In this document: positions 33,292-42,731 of the stretch, piece by piece
How the letters are laid out: every line of letters begins with the position of its first letter
Position numbering within the stretch: the first letter of the stretch is position 1
Source: Variovorax sp. J22P240
GTDB lineage: Bacteria > Pseudomonadota > Gammaproteobacteria > Burkholderiales > Burkholderiaceae_C
DNA length: 64,000 nucleotides
Assembly (NCBI RefSeq): GCF_030316855.1
Contig: NZ_JASZYR010000002.1
Span: 1-64,000, forward strand
Reading direction: 5' to 3'
Position numbers and translations under genes: made by a program
Notes under the pieces: model-generated
Told to the model about the DNA's origin: nothing
The model's database searches: none
The model's input: only the letters and a program-made list of their open reading frames with translations

Positions 33292-36200
33292 TTACTTCAC
33301 AGCTTCCACCTTCACCCTCGCATTTGGCGCTTCCCCGAACATCTCCGGCGCATACAGCGCCTCCACCCGGCTGGGCGGCAGCGCGAAGTCGCCGACGTTG
33401 TTCAGCCGCACGGTGTATTCCATCTTCACCACGCCCTTGGGCAGGTACTCGTAGTAGCTGCGGAAGGCCTCGAAGCTGCGCTCCTCGAACGCGGGCCAGC
33501 CGCGCCCTGATCGCTTCTCGCCCTGGGTCGCGATCTGCGAGTCGCGGCCCAGTCCGCCGCCGAGGATGGTGGCGCCGCCGGGGATCGGGTCGGTGATGGC
33601 CACCCACGTCATGTCGGCGCTCGCGTTCACCTCCAGGCTCACGCGCAGGATGTCACCGCGCGTGTAGATGCCCTTCACGGCCTGCTCGAAGGGCGTGATG
33701 GTCTTCGTGATCGCATAGCCGGCAGCGAACGGCGCCTTGAGCTGCACCGCGGCGATCGATTGCAGCGTGAGCCACGGCTTGCCCGTGCCGCTCTGCGTGA
33801 CGAGCAGCGTGTCCGGCGTGGCGGGCGATTCAGGCCACGGAATGAACATGCTGTTGTTGCGCAGGGTGCCGGGCGATGCCGGAGCACCGAAGGCTGTCGT
33901 CTGGTTGGGCGCGCCGGACGTGTCGGTCGCCTTGATGCGCTCGACCTTGCTCCAATCCACCTGCGCCTTGAACGTGCCCAGGTTCGCGGCGGTGATGCCG
34001 GTGACCGGCGCGCTCTCGAAGCGCTTCGAGAATTTCTCCAGCGCGAGTCCGCCCCACAGGTTGGCGGTGGTGGTGTGCCACGCGCCGTTCCGCTGGCGGC
34101 CAATGAAGCCGTTGGCAAGCTTGCCGATGTCGTCCTTCCACGCCGGGTCGTCCATCACCGCAAGCAGCAGGCGCGCGGTGTTGACGTCGCCGTTGGTCAT
34201 CAGCCACCACCAGTAGTCGTCCTGCTCGGTGCTGAAGACCACCTTGGTGCCCTGGAAGCTCAGCCGTGCCTTGAGCACGTTGCTGGCTTCGTCGATGCGC
34301 TGCTGGCGCTGCGGCACGTCCTGCACGCGCTTGAGGATGTTCAGCCAGTCGATCACGGCGCTGGTCGGCCACTGGTTCGGCGCGATGGTGATGCTGCCGA
34401 CCATGCGGCCCTGCGCCTTGCCGTAGCGCGACAGCGCCTCGAGCGCCGCGAGCTTGCGCACGTCGAGGTCCTTGCGCGGGCTCCAGAACTCGCGCTGGAT
34501 CCTGCCTTCGACGAAAGCGGTCAGGCCTTGGGCCATCGGCGCGACGGCTGCCGCGGGCAACGCGAAGGCCGGATCGAGCGCGGCGGCTTCGTGCGTGGCG
34601 GCGAGCACGTACGCCGTGAGGATGTCGCTGCCCCGGTTGGCTTCGCCGTCGCGTGGCGGGAAGTAGTTGGCGAGGCCGTCGCCGTCGAGGTAGGTCGGCA
34701 GCTGCGCGACCACCGCCTGCCACGCCTTGCCGTCGCGCAGGCCGATGGACTTGCTGGCCTTCTGCTCCAGGCAGATGTAGGGGTAGGCAGCGAACCAGTC
34801 GCGCACGCCGGTCAGTCCCTCGGCGAGCCGGGGCTGCAGCGACATGCGCAGGCCGCCGCGGCCGGGCAGGGCGTCGGCGGGCAAGGCCACGTCGATGGTG
34901 AAAGGCCCGTCGAGCTGCACCAGCGTCGCCTGCTGCACCGTCAGCGGCACGGCGGGCGCGATGCGTTGCCGCACCTTCAGCGCATCGCGTGCGCCCGACA
35001 GCGTGTCCTTCGCTTCGATTTCCCACAACAAGGCTTCGACACGCGTCTGCGCGAGTTGCGCGGGCGCGCTCACGGTCCATGCGAGTTCGCGGGCTTCGCC
35101 GGCCGGGATGTCGACCGTCTGCGGTTCGAGCGTGAGGAGCGTGGCGCGCGGCGTGGCCTCGACCTTCATGGCTTGCTGCGTGGTGTTGCGCAGGGTGATC
35201 TGGGCGCGGAACTGGTCGTCCTCGCGCACCAGCGGCGGCAGGCCGCTGATGATCTGCAGGTCCTGCGTGGCCTGGATCGAGGTCTGCCCGGTGCCGAACA
35301 GCCCGGTGCCCGCGTCGGCCACGGCCACGATCCGGAAGGTGGTCAGCGCATCGTTGAGCGGCACCGTCACCGTGGCCTGTCCGTTGGCGTCGAGCACCAC
35401 GGCGGGCTTCCACAGCAGCAGGGTGTCGAGCAGTTCGCGGGTCTGGCTCTTGCCGCCTCCGCCGCCCGCGGGCACGGCCTTGCGACCGTAGTGCCGGAGG
35501 CCGATGATTTCCATCTGGGCGGTAGAGGTGCTCACGCCCCAGCTGCGCCGCTGCATCATGGCTTCGAGCAGGCTCCAGCTGTCGTTGGGCATCAGTTCCA
35601 GCAGGGCCTGGTCGACCGCGGCCACCGCCACTTCGGCGCCGGCCGCGGGCTTGCCGTCGGGCAGCCTGCCGGTGATGGTCACCTGTGCCTGGGCGCGCAC
35701 CGGGTACGTGGGCTTGTCGCTCGCCACCTTCACGTCGATGCTGTGCGACTGCGTGCCCACGCGGATCTCGGCCAGCCCGAGGCGGTAGGCCGGCTTGCTC
35801 AGGTCGACGAGCGCGGTGGGCGCGACGTACTCCTTGCCCTCGTACCAGAAAGCCGTCCACCACTCGCGCGGCGCCTTGAAGCCCCAGGTGAAAAAGCTGT
35901 ACCACGGCACTTCGCGCAGGCGTCCGCGCAGCGCCAGCACGCTCACGTAGGCGTTCGGACCCCACTCGGGCTTGACGACCAGGCTCACGGTCGGGTCCTG
36001 TCCGTTGAGCTGCACCACGTGCGTCTCGATCACGCCTTCTCGTTCGACCGACACCAGTGCGGTCGCGAAGCGGAAGGGGCTGCGCACCTGGAACTTTGCG
36101 ACTTCGCCGGGCAGGTAGTTCTTCTTTTCGGGCAGCACGTCGACGCGGTCGTGGTCCTCGCCGCCGAACCAGAGCTCGCCCTGGCGCGTGACGTAGACCG

Positions 36201-39200
36201 AGCTGGCTGCCCGGCTGTCGCGACCGTCCTTGTCGGTGGCGCTGGCAATGAGTTCAACCTGCCCCGGCTCCTTCAGGTCGACCTCGCACAGCAGCAGACC
36301 ACGCGCGTCGCTCTTGCCGGTGCACACGGTGCCGATCTCCTTGACGTCGGTCCTGTTGTCGTAGGTGTAGAAGCCGCCCACCATGCGCTTGCGGCTGGTG
36401 GTGGTGATGCGCGCGATGGCGCGCACGTTGAGCGTCACGCCTTCCTGCGGCTTGCCGGCGAGGTCGAGCGCGAGCGCCTGGAAGCGGAGCTTCTGGCTGG
36501 TCGAGACCCATCCCTCGGTCTTGATGCCGGCGATGACGGCGGCGGGCCACAGCGTGTGAGTGCTGCGCAGGGTCTGCACTTCGCCATTGGGGTCGGCGTA
36601 CGTGGCTTCGAGCAGCAGTTCGCGCGGCGTGGCCTTCGTCGGCGGGATCTTGTCGATCGTGAGCTTGCCGGCACCGTTCCTGTCGAGCGTGAGCGGCAGC
36701 TTGTCGGCGATCACCTTGGCGTCGTCGACGGACGCGTCGCTGGTGTCGCTCGCGCTCTCCTTGCCGGGCGGCGCGAAGCTGAAGGCGTCGAAGTCGGGAA
36801 ACGCAAGCCGCTTGCCGCGCACCATGGCCGACACGTGCACCGGCAACTGGGCCGCGCCGCCACCGGCCACGTAGTTGACCTGCACGTCGACCGGCAGCGA
36901 AGTTACCGCCACCAGCGGCTTCTTGTCAGTGGGTGCGATACGGCCTTCGAGCACCGGCAGGCGGAACTCTTCGACGCGGAACTGACCTGTGCTGTAGCTG
37001 CGCTGGTCGCCGTCCTTGCCGCTGCGCAGTTCGACCTGGTAGGCGCCGAGCTTGGCGCCGGGCGGGATCTGGAAGGTGTTCTCTCCGCTACGGCCGCCGG
37101 TCGCGGTCTTGCGCCATGGAACCGGCTGCGTGAACTGCTGGCCGCTGCCGACGTGGGTCACGACCAGCGTGTCGGGCGAAGTCCCGGGCAGGCCGAATCC
37201 CTTGCTCGTCTGCGTGCGGATCAGGTGCTTCATCGACACCGTTTCGCCAGCGCGCAACAAGGTGCGGTCGAACACGGTGTGGGCGATCTGGTCGGGCTGC
37301 GGGTCCAGGCTGGTCGGCACGTTGAAGCGCCAGGGCTCGATGCCCCGTTGCCAGTCGCTCCAGGTGAAGGCCAGGTCTTCGACGCCCGCGTCGTCCTTCG
37401 CACGAGCGCTGACGAACCAGGCGTCCGCGTTGTAGTCGTCTTCGCTGTTGCAGCTCGGAGCGTCAGGGGAAAGCCCCGGGAACTGCACCAGGCCGCGTGC
37501 ATCGGTCGTGCCGGCGGCGACTTCCTTGCCGTCGCAACCGGACACGCGCACGGTGGCGTTCGCGACCACTTTGCCTTTGTCGAGCGTCGTCACCCAGGCC
37601 AGCGAGTTCTCGCGACCCAGCTTGAAGTGCACGGCCAGATTGGTGGCGAGCGCGGTGGTGCGCACGTACATCGTGCGGCCGTTGCCGTAGCGTTCGTCGA
37701 GCAGCGCGTCGCCGAGCTTCTGCGACGCGATCTCCAGAACGTGAAAGCCCGGCGTGAGCGGGATGCCGATGACTTCGAAGGGGCGCGGATCGGCGCCGTC
37801 GAACTTGGGCATGTCCAGGGTCTTGACGCCGTTCTGGCCGTTGAGCAGCGACACCATGCGCGTCTGAATGGCGTCGCGGTCGTCCTTGTCGATCACCTTC
37901 GGCAGCGTGCCCTTCACGTCGCGTGCGGCCAGGTTGCGCGTGACGGTGTAGTTGCTGTCGTAGCGGCGCACCTTGCGGAACCACGCGATGATTTCCGCGT
38001 CGGTCTTCGGATTCATGTCGCTGACCTTGCCCGGCGTCAGCGCCTGGACTTGCAGCGCGGGCTCGACTCTTCGCACGGTCACCGGCATGAGCGCCACGCC
38101 GCCCGGCTCGGCCAGCCGTTCGACAACGCCGAAAGGCGACGCGGCGAACTTCGCGAGCGGCGGCATCGCGCCGGTGGCGACCTTCATCGGAAAGCTGTCG
38201 GGCGAGGCCAGCGCGCGGCCGGAGGCGTCCTCGAACTTGGGCGGCAGCTCGATGGTGAACTGCGTCTGCTCGGCGAAGGGCGGCGGGAAGCTCACCGATT
38301 CGACGATCGCGTCGGCGTCCTTCGCGACGTTCTCGTCGAAGCGGGGCTTGACAGTCTTGCCGCCGCCCTTGAGCGTGATTTCCGCTGCGAGCCTGCGCGC
38401 GACCGGCGCGTTGAAGTGCAGCACCATTGGCCGCAGCGGCAGGCAGGCCGCCTGCGCGTTCTCGCGCTCGCAGCTGAAGGAGACGGCAAAGGGCTCGCGC
38501 ACCTCGAAGTTGAGGCGCCGCTCGACGTTGTTGATCACCCCCGACGGCGTGGCGACGCCCTTGCCATAGACCAGCTGCACGCGGCTGCCCGGCGTGAGCG
38601 TCCGGTTGCATTGCAGGGTGACGAAGCGCTGCGGTTCCTTCTCGGCTTCCTTGTCGCGCCCGAAGGCCTTGAGCAAGGCGGTGCGCTGCTCGCCGTCGAC
38701 GAGCTTGACGGGGATGCGCTCGCCGATGTCGCCGGCCGCGCACCAGACGTTCTGCTGCACGCTCTCCGGCGTGGCCGCGCCGTTGAGTTCGAGCATGAAC
38801 AGCTGCTGCTCGTCGATCTTTCCGTAGCTCGGCTGCCAGTGCCGGATGAAGGGGCCGCCGCTGTTGAACTGGTAGCGCTCCGGGCCGCCGAGGGCCGTGC
38901 CCGCGGGCGACTTGAAGCCCGCGACGCGCGTGGCCGTGCAGCGCACGCCCGGTGGCAGGTCGTTCTCGAAGTCGAAGACCCACTGCTTCTCGGTGGTCCA
39001 GCGGCCGGTGCCCTTGGCCGCCTGCGCATCGTCGCAGCCCAGAGCCAGCGGGGCGGGCGCCTTGGGGTCGCCGAAGCTGACGGCCGGCTGGTCGAACTTC
39101 GCGACGACCTGGCGAATGCGCGCCACTTCGCCCTGCGGCGTCAGGCTGGTGATCTGAAGCGCGTGGCTCTGGCCGGCCACGAAAGCGCCGGCGGCCAGCA

Positions 39201-39225
39201 GAAGACTCGGAATCAAAGGGCTCAA
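33292..39225 (-). CDS. Bacterial alpha-2-macroglobulin, thioester type
   Basis: The 1977-residue periplasmic protease trap is built of many beta-sandwich domains. A signal-like N-terminus (LIPSLLLAAGAFVAGQSHA) lacks a lipobox Cys, unlike the E. coli homologue YfhM, so the protein may be free in the periplasm or held by an uncleaved signal. The thioester motif CLEQ (near 1482, in YPYICLEQKASKS) is intact, within the helical TED domain. Bait-region residues lie before it. The start is TTG 39225 with a strong AGGAGG 8 nt upstream. These proteins usually work beside PBP1C in envelope defence; here pbpC is 11 kb away. The antisense strand is open for 1921 codons, an artefact of composition. Confidence 0.92.
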   Translation of the reverse strand: MSPLIPSLLLAAGAFVAGQSHALQITSLTPQGEVARIRQVVAKFDQPAVSFGDPKAPAPLALGCDDAQAAKGTGRWTTEKQWVFDFENDLPPGVRCTATRVAGFKSPAGTALGGPERYQFNSGGPFIRHWQPSYGKIDEQQLFMLELNGAATPESVQQNVWCAAGDIGERIPVKLVDGEQRTALLKAFGRDKEAEKEPQRFVTLQCNRTLTPGSRVQLVYGKGVATPSGVINNVERRLNFEVREPFAVSFSCERENAQAACLPLRPMVLHFNAPVARRLAAEITLKGGGKTVKPRFDENVAKDADAIVESVSFPPPFAEQTQFTIELPPKFEDASGRALASPDSFPMKVATGAMPPLAKFAASPFGVVERLAEPGGVALMPVTVRRVEPALQVQALTPGKVSDMNPKTDAEIIAWFRKVRRYDSNYTVTRNLAARDVKGTLPKVIDKDDRDAIQTRMVSLLNGQNGVKTLDMPKFDGADPRPFEVIGIPLTPGFHVLEIASQKLGDALLDERYGNGRTMYVRTTALATNLAVHFKLGRENSLAWVTTLDKGKVVANATVRVSGCDGKEVAAGTTDARGLVQFPGLSPDAPSCNSEDDYNADAWFVSARAKDDAGVEDLAFTWSDWQRGIEPWRFNVPTSLDPQPDQIAHTVFDRTLLRAGETVSMKHLIRTQTSKGFGLPGTSPDTLVVTHVGSGQQFTQPVPWRKTATGGRSGENTFQIPPGAKLGAYQVELRSGKDGDQRSYSTGQFRVEEFRLPVLEGRIAPTDKKPLVAVTSLPVDVQVNYVAGGGAAQLPVHVSAMVRGKRLAFPDFDAFSFAPPGKESASDTSDASVDDAKVIADKLPLTLDRNGAGKLTIDKIPPTKATPRELLLEATYADPNGEVQTLRSTHTLWPAAVIAGIKTEGWVSTSQKLRFQALALDLAGKPQEGVTLNVRAIARITTTSRKRMVGGFYTYDNRTDVKEIGTVCTGKSDARGLLLCEVDLKEPGQVELIASATDKDGRDSRAASSVYVTRQGELWFGGEDHDRVDVLPEKKNYLPGEVAKFQVRSPFRFATALVSVEREGVIETHVVQLNGQDPTVSLVVKPEWGPNAYVSVLALRGRLREVPWYSFFTWGFKAPREWWTAFWYEGKEYVAPTALVDLSKPAYRLGLAEIRVGTQSHSIDVKVASDKPTYPVRAQAQVTITGRLPDGKPAAGAEVAVAAVDQALLELMPNDSWSLLEAMMQRRSWGVSTSTAQMEIIGLRHYGRKAVPAGGGGGKSQTRELLDTLLLWKPAVVLDANGQATVTVPLNDALTTFRIVAVADAGTGLFGTGQTSIQATQDLQIISGLPPLVREDDQFRAQITLRNTTQQAMKVEATPRATLLTLEPQTVDIPAGEARELAWTVSAPAQLAQTRVEALLWEIEAKDTLSGARDALKVRQRIAPAVPLTVQQATLVQLDGPFTIDVALPADALPGRGGLRMSLQPRLAEGLTGVRDWFAAYPYICLEQKASKSIGLRDGKAWQAVVAQLPTYLDGDGLANYFPPRDGEANRGSDILTAYVLAATHEAAALDPAFALPAAAVAPMAQGLTAFVEGRIQREFWSPRKDLDVRKLAALEALSRYGKAQGRMVGSITIAPNQWPTSAVIDWLNILKRVQDVPQRQQRIDEASNVLKARLSFQGTKVVFSTEQDDYWWWLMTNGDVNTARLLLAVMDDPAWKDDIGKLANGFIGRQRNGAWHTTTANLWGGLALEKFSKRFESAPVTGITAANLGTFKAQVDWSKVERIKATDTSGAPNQTTAFGAPASPGTLRNNSMFIPWPESPATPDTLLVTQSGTGKPWLTLQSIAAVQLKAPFAAGYAITKTITPFEQAVKGIYTRGDILRVSLEVNASADMTWVAITDPIPGGATILGGGLGRDSQIATQGEKRSGRGWPAFEERSFEAFRSYYEYLPKGVVKMEYTVRLNNVGDFALPPSRVEALYAPEMFGEAPNARVKVEAVK

Positions 39226-39355
39226 ACGGGTATTCCTCCTCTTGGGAGCGTAGCCTATTTGGCCTTGCGAATCGGGTGCCTGGAGGGGCGTTCCTTACAA
39301 TTGGAGGCTCGTCGTGCGGGTGTCGCGCGGACCGCCTCACACATCACGCCGCCTG

Positions 39356-40498
39356 ATGAAACGCTACTGGGAAATCGATGCATTGCGCGGGCTCATGCTC
39401 GTGCTGATGACCATCACCCATCTACCCACGCGCCTGACCGACCCGCTGGGGCAGCCCTTCGGATTCGTGTCCGCGGCCGAAGGCTTCGTGCTGCTGTCGG
39501 CTTTCGTGGCGGGGCTGGTCTATAGCCGCATCAGCTACAACCGCGGCGTCGATTCGATGCGCCAAGCCTTCTGGCGGCGCGCGCTCAAGGTGTACCTGAG
39601 CCAGGCCGCGACCCTGCTCTTCCTTTTCACCATCATCACGGCGGTGAGCCTGCGCATCGACCAGCCGGCTGTGAAGAACCTGCTGTCCTTCTACCTGGCG
39701 AATCCGTGGGAGGGGTTCATCTATTCGCTGTTGCTGGTGTACGAGCCCGCGTTGCTCGACATCCTGCCGATGTACATCTTCTTCATGCTGATGAGCCCCT
39801 GGGTGCTGGCCTTCGCGATGCGGCACGGCTGGGCCCGCGTGATGGTGGCGAGTGCCATCGTCTGGGGGCTGGCGCAGTTCGGGCTCAGCGAATGGCTCTA
39901 TGAGCTGGCGGTCCGGTACGTCGGGCTCCCGGTGCCTTTTCATGAAATGGGCGCGTTCAATGCCTTCGCGTGGCAGTTTCTCTGGTTCGCGGGCTTGTGG
40001 ATGGGCGCGAGCCGCAACGCGCCCGGCGCGCAACCCTTCCGCTTCCCGAAGTGGCTGCTGGCGGCGGCTGGAGCGGCCGCGCTGTACGGCTTCTACTGGC
40101 GCCACCACGGCATCAACGGCCAGGCGCCGTTCGGTGGCGACGTGGAGCTCAACCTGCTGTTCGACAAGTGGCAGCTGGGGCCGCTGCGCATCGTGAATCT
40201 CCTTGTGCTGGGCATCCTCGCGATCCAGTTCGGCCCGGACTTCATGCGGCGCATCCCGCGCCTGCACTGGCTGGAGGCCATGGGCCGGGCTTCGCTGCCG
40301 GTCTTCTGCGCGCACCTAGTGGCGGTGTTGACTGTGCTGGCTGTCTACGGCGACAACCAGGTCGCGCGGCCCTGGTGGGGCGATGCGTTGCTGTTGGTCG
40401 TGGTGTTCTCGGGCCTCTACGGTGTGGCGAGGGCCGTCCAGTGGTGGGACGAGCGGGGCCAGCCCCCGACGGCGCTAGCGCAGCCCTTGCGCGACTGA
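39356..40498 (+). CDS. OpgC-family membrane acyltransferase-like protein
   Basis: The 380-residue integral membrane protein has about ten helices. The N-terminal motif YWEIDALRGLMLVLMTITHL is typical of the OpgC/acyltransferase-3 group, with a conserved Arg and His on the first helix. AEGFVLLSAFVAGLVYSR and LEAMGRASLPVFCAHL follow. OpgC adds succinyl groups to periplasmic glucans in other bacteria. A cyclic beta-1,2-glucan synthase is encoded 12 kb downstream, which makes that role plausible here. ATG 39356 gives the family-like start. It is divergent from the alpha-2-macroglobulin gene and overlaps the SGNH gene end by 24 bp. Confidence 0.8.
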   Translation: MKRYWEIDALRGLMLVLMTITHLPTRLTDPLGQPFGFVSAAEGFVLLSAFVAGLVYSRISYNRGVDSMRQAFWRRALKVYLSQAATLLFLFTIITAVSLRIDQPAVKNLLSFYLANPWEGFIYSLLLVYEPALLDILPMYIFFMLMSPWVLAFAMRHGWARVMVASAIVWGLAQFGLSEWLYELAVRYVGLPVPFHEMGAFNAFAWQFLWFAGLWMGASRNAPGAQPFRFPKWLLAAAGAAALYGFYWRHHGINGQAPFGGDVELNLLFDKWQLGPLRIVNLLVLGILAIQFGPDFMRRIPRLHWLEAMGRASLPVFCAHLVAVLTVLAVYGDNQVARPWWGDALLLVVVFSGLYGVARAVQWWDERGQPPTALAQPLRD

Positions 40499-41236
40499 GG
40501 CGTCGACCCGCGCTGCCGGGTCCAGGTATTGCGCAATGACCGATTGCCAGAGCCGGTAGCCCTCGTCGTTCATGTGCAGCTGGTCGCCGCGGAACAACTC
40601 GGCCCGGGGCCGGCCGTCGGCGCCCACCATCGGTGTGAACACATCGATGTATTCGCTGTTGGGCAGGCGGCGAAGGTAGGCTGCGATCACGTTGTTGGTC
40701 TCGCGAACCTGCGGCATGAGCTTTTCGCGCGAAGGGCTGGGCTTGACCGAGATGTAGGCGATGCGCGTGTTCGGCAGTTCAGACCGCACGGTGTTGGCGA
40801 AGTGCGCAAAGCTCTCCAGGATCTGCAGCGGCGTGCGGCCTTCGGCCAGGTCGTTGTCACCGGCATAGACGAGCACCAGCCGCGGCTTGTAGCGCACCAC
40901 CAGTTCGTGCACGAAGAGGCTGCAGTCGGCCATCGTCGAGCCGCCGAACCCGCGGTTGATGACCACCGGCTGCTGCCGGAAGTCCTGCGCGATGTTGGGC
41001 CACATCCGGATGGTGGAACTGCCGACGAAGAGCACGCCGTCGCTGGCGGGCAGGCCTGCCCGGTCGGCACTCGCGAAGGCGTCGAGCTCGCTCTGCCAGC
41101 GGGCCTGGGCGGCGAGGTAAGCGGAGGAGGTGGCGGGAGAGGGCTGTGCGGCGTCGGTCGATGCAAGGGATTGGGCCTGCGATGCCAGCGTTGTGAGCAA
41201 CGCGAGCGATAGAGCGGCAAGGCGAACAGCTTTCAT
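40475..41236 (-). CDS. Secreted SGNH/GDSL hydrolase
   Basis: The 253-residue periplasmic esterase-type protein has a Sec signal (AVRLAALSLALLTTLASQAQS). The SGNH blocks read VGSSTIRMW (Ser nucleophile), GFGGSTMADC (Gly), YAGDNDLAEG (Asn) and LHMNDEGY (His). It may hydrolyse acyl esters on glycans or lipids, and its tail-to-tail overlap with an acyltransferase-like gene suggests related envelope chemistry, an inference only. ATG 41236 is chosen for the signal peptide; an ATG 9 nt upstream is also possible. A 9-bp inverted repeat lies 38 bp upstream. Confidence 0.87.
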   Translation of the reverse strand: MKAVRLAALSLALLTTLASQAQSLASTDAAQPSPATSSAYLAAQARWQSELDAFASADRAGLPASDGVLFVGSSTIRMWPNIAQDFRQQPVVINRGFGGSTMADCSLFVHELVVRYKPRLVLVYAGDNDLAEGRTPLQILESFAHFANTVRSELPNTRIAYISVKPSPSREKLMPQVRETNNVIAAYLRRLPNSEYIDVFTPMVGADGRPRAELFRGDQLHMNDEGYRLWQSVIAQYLDPAARVDASVAQGLR

Positions 41237-41273
41237 CGACACCATGGAAATCCAAACGTTCTTCGACCTGAAT

Positions 41274-41298
41274 ACGTTGGCAAGTTCCCTGCCAACGT
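41274..41298. promoter_or_regulatory. 9-7-9 inverted repeat in a divergent promoter region
   Basis: ACGTTGGCA, 7 nt, TGCCAACGT is a perfect inverted repeat between the SGNH hydrolase and the divergent membrane/TPR gene. The TTGGC-N9-GCCAA form suits a dimeric regulator. No cognate regulator is encoded nearby. Confidence 0.4.
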
Positions 41299-41416
41299 GT
41301 CGCCAAATGGTAACGGGTCGCATGTGCAAGAGACGGGGTCAGAGGCGTGGCCGAAAGCCGGCACGGGATCTGCAACATATGGAAACATATACTGGGGTCC
41401 TTCCCTGGAGCGTCCC

Positions 41417-42715
41417 ATGCACGAGCAAAGCGGCCCTGCACCTCGACCGTTCTGGCATCGCCTGAACACCTTTTTCGCGTTCCCCTTCCAATGGGAGCCG
41501 CTGGCCTACGCGGTGGTGCTGGCACTGTGCGCCTTGATTGCCCATCTGCTGATCTTCCTGCCGCGCGCGCTGGCCGTGCTGCTGGTCGAGCTCGGCATCG
41601 TGCTCGCGGCCACCCGCTATGGTTTCAAGGTCATGGCGCTCGGCTCACGCGGCATCGTGCGCGCCAGCGACTTCCCGCGCACGCTGGACGACGAGTGGAC
41701 GAACCTGCCCTGGAAGCTCTTCGCGCTGGTGCTCGTGCAGGCCTTCGCCGCAGGCCTCCTGGGTGCGCTGAATCCGGTGCTGGCGCAGATCGCGATGTTT
41801 GTCGTGTCATTCACCCTGCCGGCCACCATGATGGTGCTGGTGCATTCGGGCAGCTTCTTCCAGGCGCTGAACCCGGCGCTCGTTTGGGAGACCATGCGCG
41901 CGGTCGGCTGGCCCTATGCGCTGCTGTGCGTCTTTCTCTTCCTGTTGAACACGGGTGCGCAGATCGCGCTGGTCATGCTGCTGCCGCTGATGAGCGGCTG
42001 GATCATGCTGCCGGCCATCAACTTCGTGATGATCTATTTCGGCTGGGTCATGGCCAGTCTGCTGGGCTATGTGATGTACCAGAACCACGCCGAGCTGGGC
42101 ATCGAGTTGTTGCCGGGGGCAGGCGCCGACGACCGGCAGATCGACACCCGAACGCCGGCGCAGATCGCCCAGCAGCAGACCGATGCGCTGGTCGCGCAGA
42201 TGGTGACCGATGGCGACACCGCCGGCGCGCTCGCGCTCGCCTACGAGGCACAGCGTACGCAGCCGGACGACCTGGCGGCCCGGCGCCGCTATCACCGCAT
42301 GCTGCTGCTGTCGCCCGACAAGACTGCGACGCTGCTGGACCATGCGCGCCGGCTGATCGACATGCTCGTGCGCCGCGACCTCACCTCCGAAGCGGTCAAG
42401 GTGTACAAGGATTGCCGCGAGAAGGACGCCACTTTCGTCGTGGATGACCCGGCCGCCACGATGGCGCTCAGCCGGGCCGAATGGCGCAACGGCGATGCAC
42501 GCGCCGCGCTCGCGCTGCTGTCCGGTTTCGACAAGCGTTTTCGCGGTCATGCGCTGATCCCGCAGGCTTACGAGTTGGCCGCGCGTGTGCTGGTGCAGGG
42601 GCTGAACCGCCGAGACATGGCGCAGCCGATCCTCACGACGCTCGAAGCCCGCTATCCCGGTAGCGAGCAGACCTCCGAAGTGCGCTGGCTGCTGCGCGAG
42701 GTTCCCCAGGGCTGA
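41417..42715 (+). CDS. Membrane protein with C-terminal TPR-like domain
   Basis: The 432-residue protein has about six hydrophobic segments in residues 25-235 (for example PLAYAVVLALCALIAHLLIF and LVQAFAAGLLGALNPVLAQI). A soluble alpha-helical half (about 250-432) follows, with TPR-like pairs such as GALALAYEAQRTQPDDLAAR and SRAEWRNGDARAALALLSGF. ATG 41417 has GGAG 7 nt upstream. It resembles DUF4013-type membrane proteins in front of a tetratricopeptide domain; function unknown. It converges on the rhomboid gene 16 bp away. Confidence 0.75.
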   Translation: MHEQSGPAPRPFWHRLNTFFAFPFQWEPLAYAVVLALCALIAHLLIFLPRALAVLLVELGIVLAATRYGFKVMALGSRGIVRASDFPRTLDDEWTNLPWKLFALVLVQAFAAGLLGALNPVLAQIAMFVVSFTLPATMMVLVHSGSFFQALNPALVWETMRAVGWPYALLCVFLFLLNTGAQIALVMLLPLMSGWIMLPAINFVMIYFGWVMASLLGYVMYQNHAELGIELLPGAGADDRQIDTRTPAQIAQQQTDALVAQMVTDGDTAGALALAYEAQRTQPDDLAARRRYHRMLLLSPDKTATLLDHARRLIDMLVRRDLTSEAVKVYKDCREKDATFVVDDPAATMALSRAEWRNGDARAALALLSGFDKRFRGHALIPQAYELAARVLVQGLNRRDMAQPILTTLEARYPGSEQTSEVRWLLREVPQG

Positions 42716-42731
42716 AGTTCAGCCTTTCCGT

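Noticed and set aside
33760..39525. A 1921-codon open frame on the plus strand across the whole macroglobulin gene
   Set aside because: It mirrors the minus-strand gene codon for codon and is rich in Arg, His, Ala and Gly with no domain. Long antisense frames are expected at this GC content.
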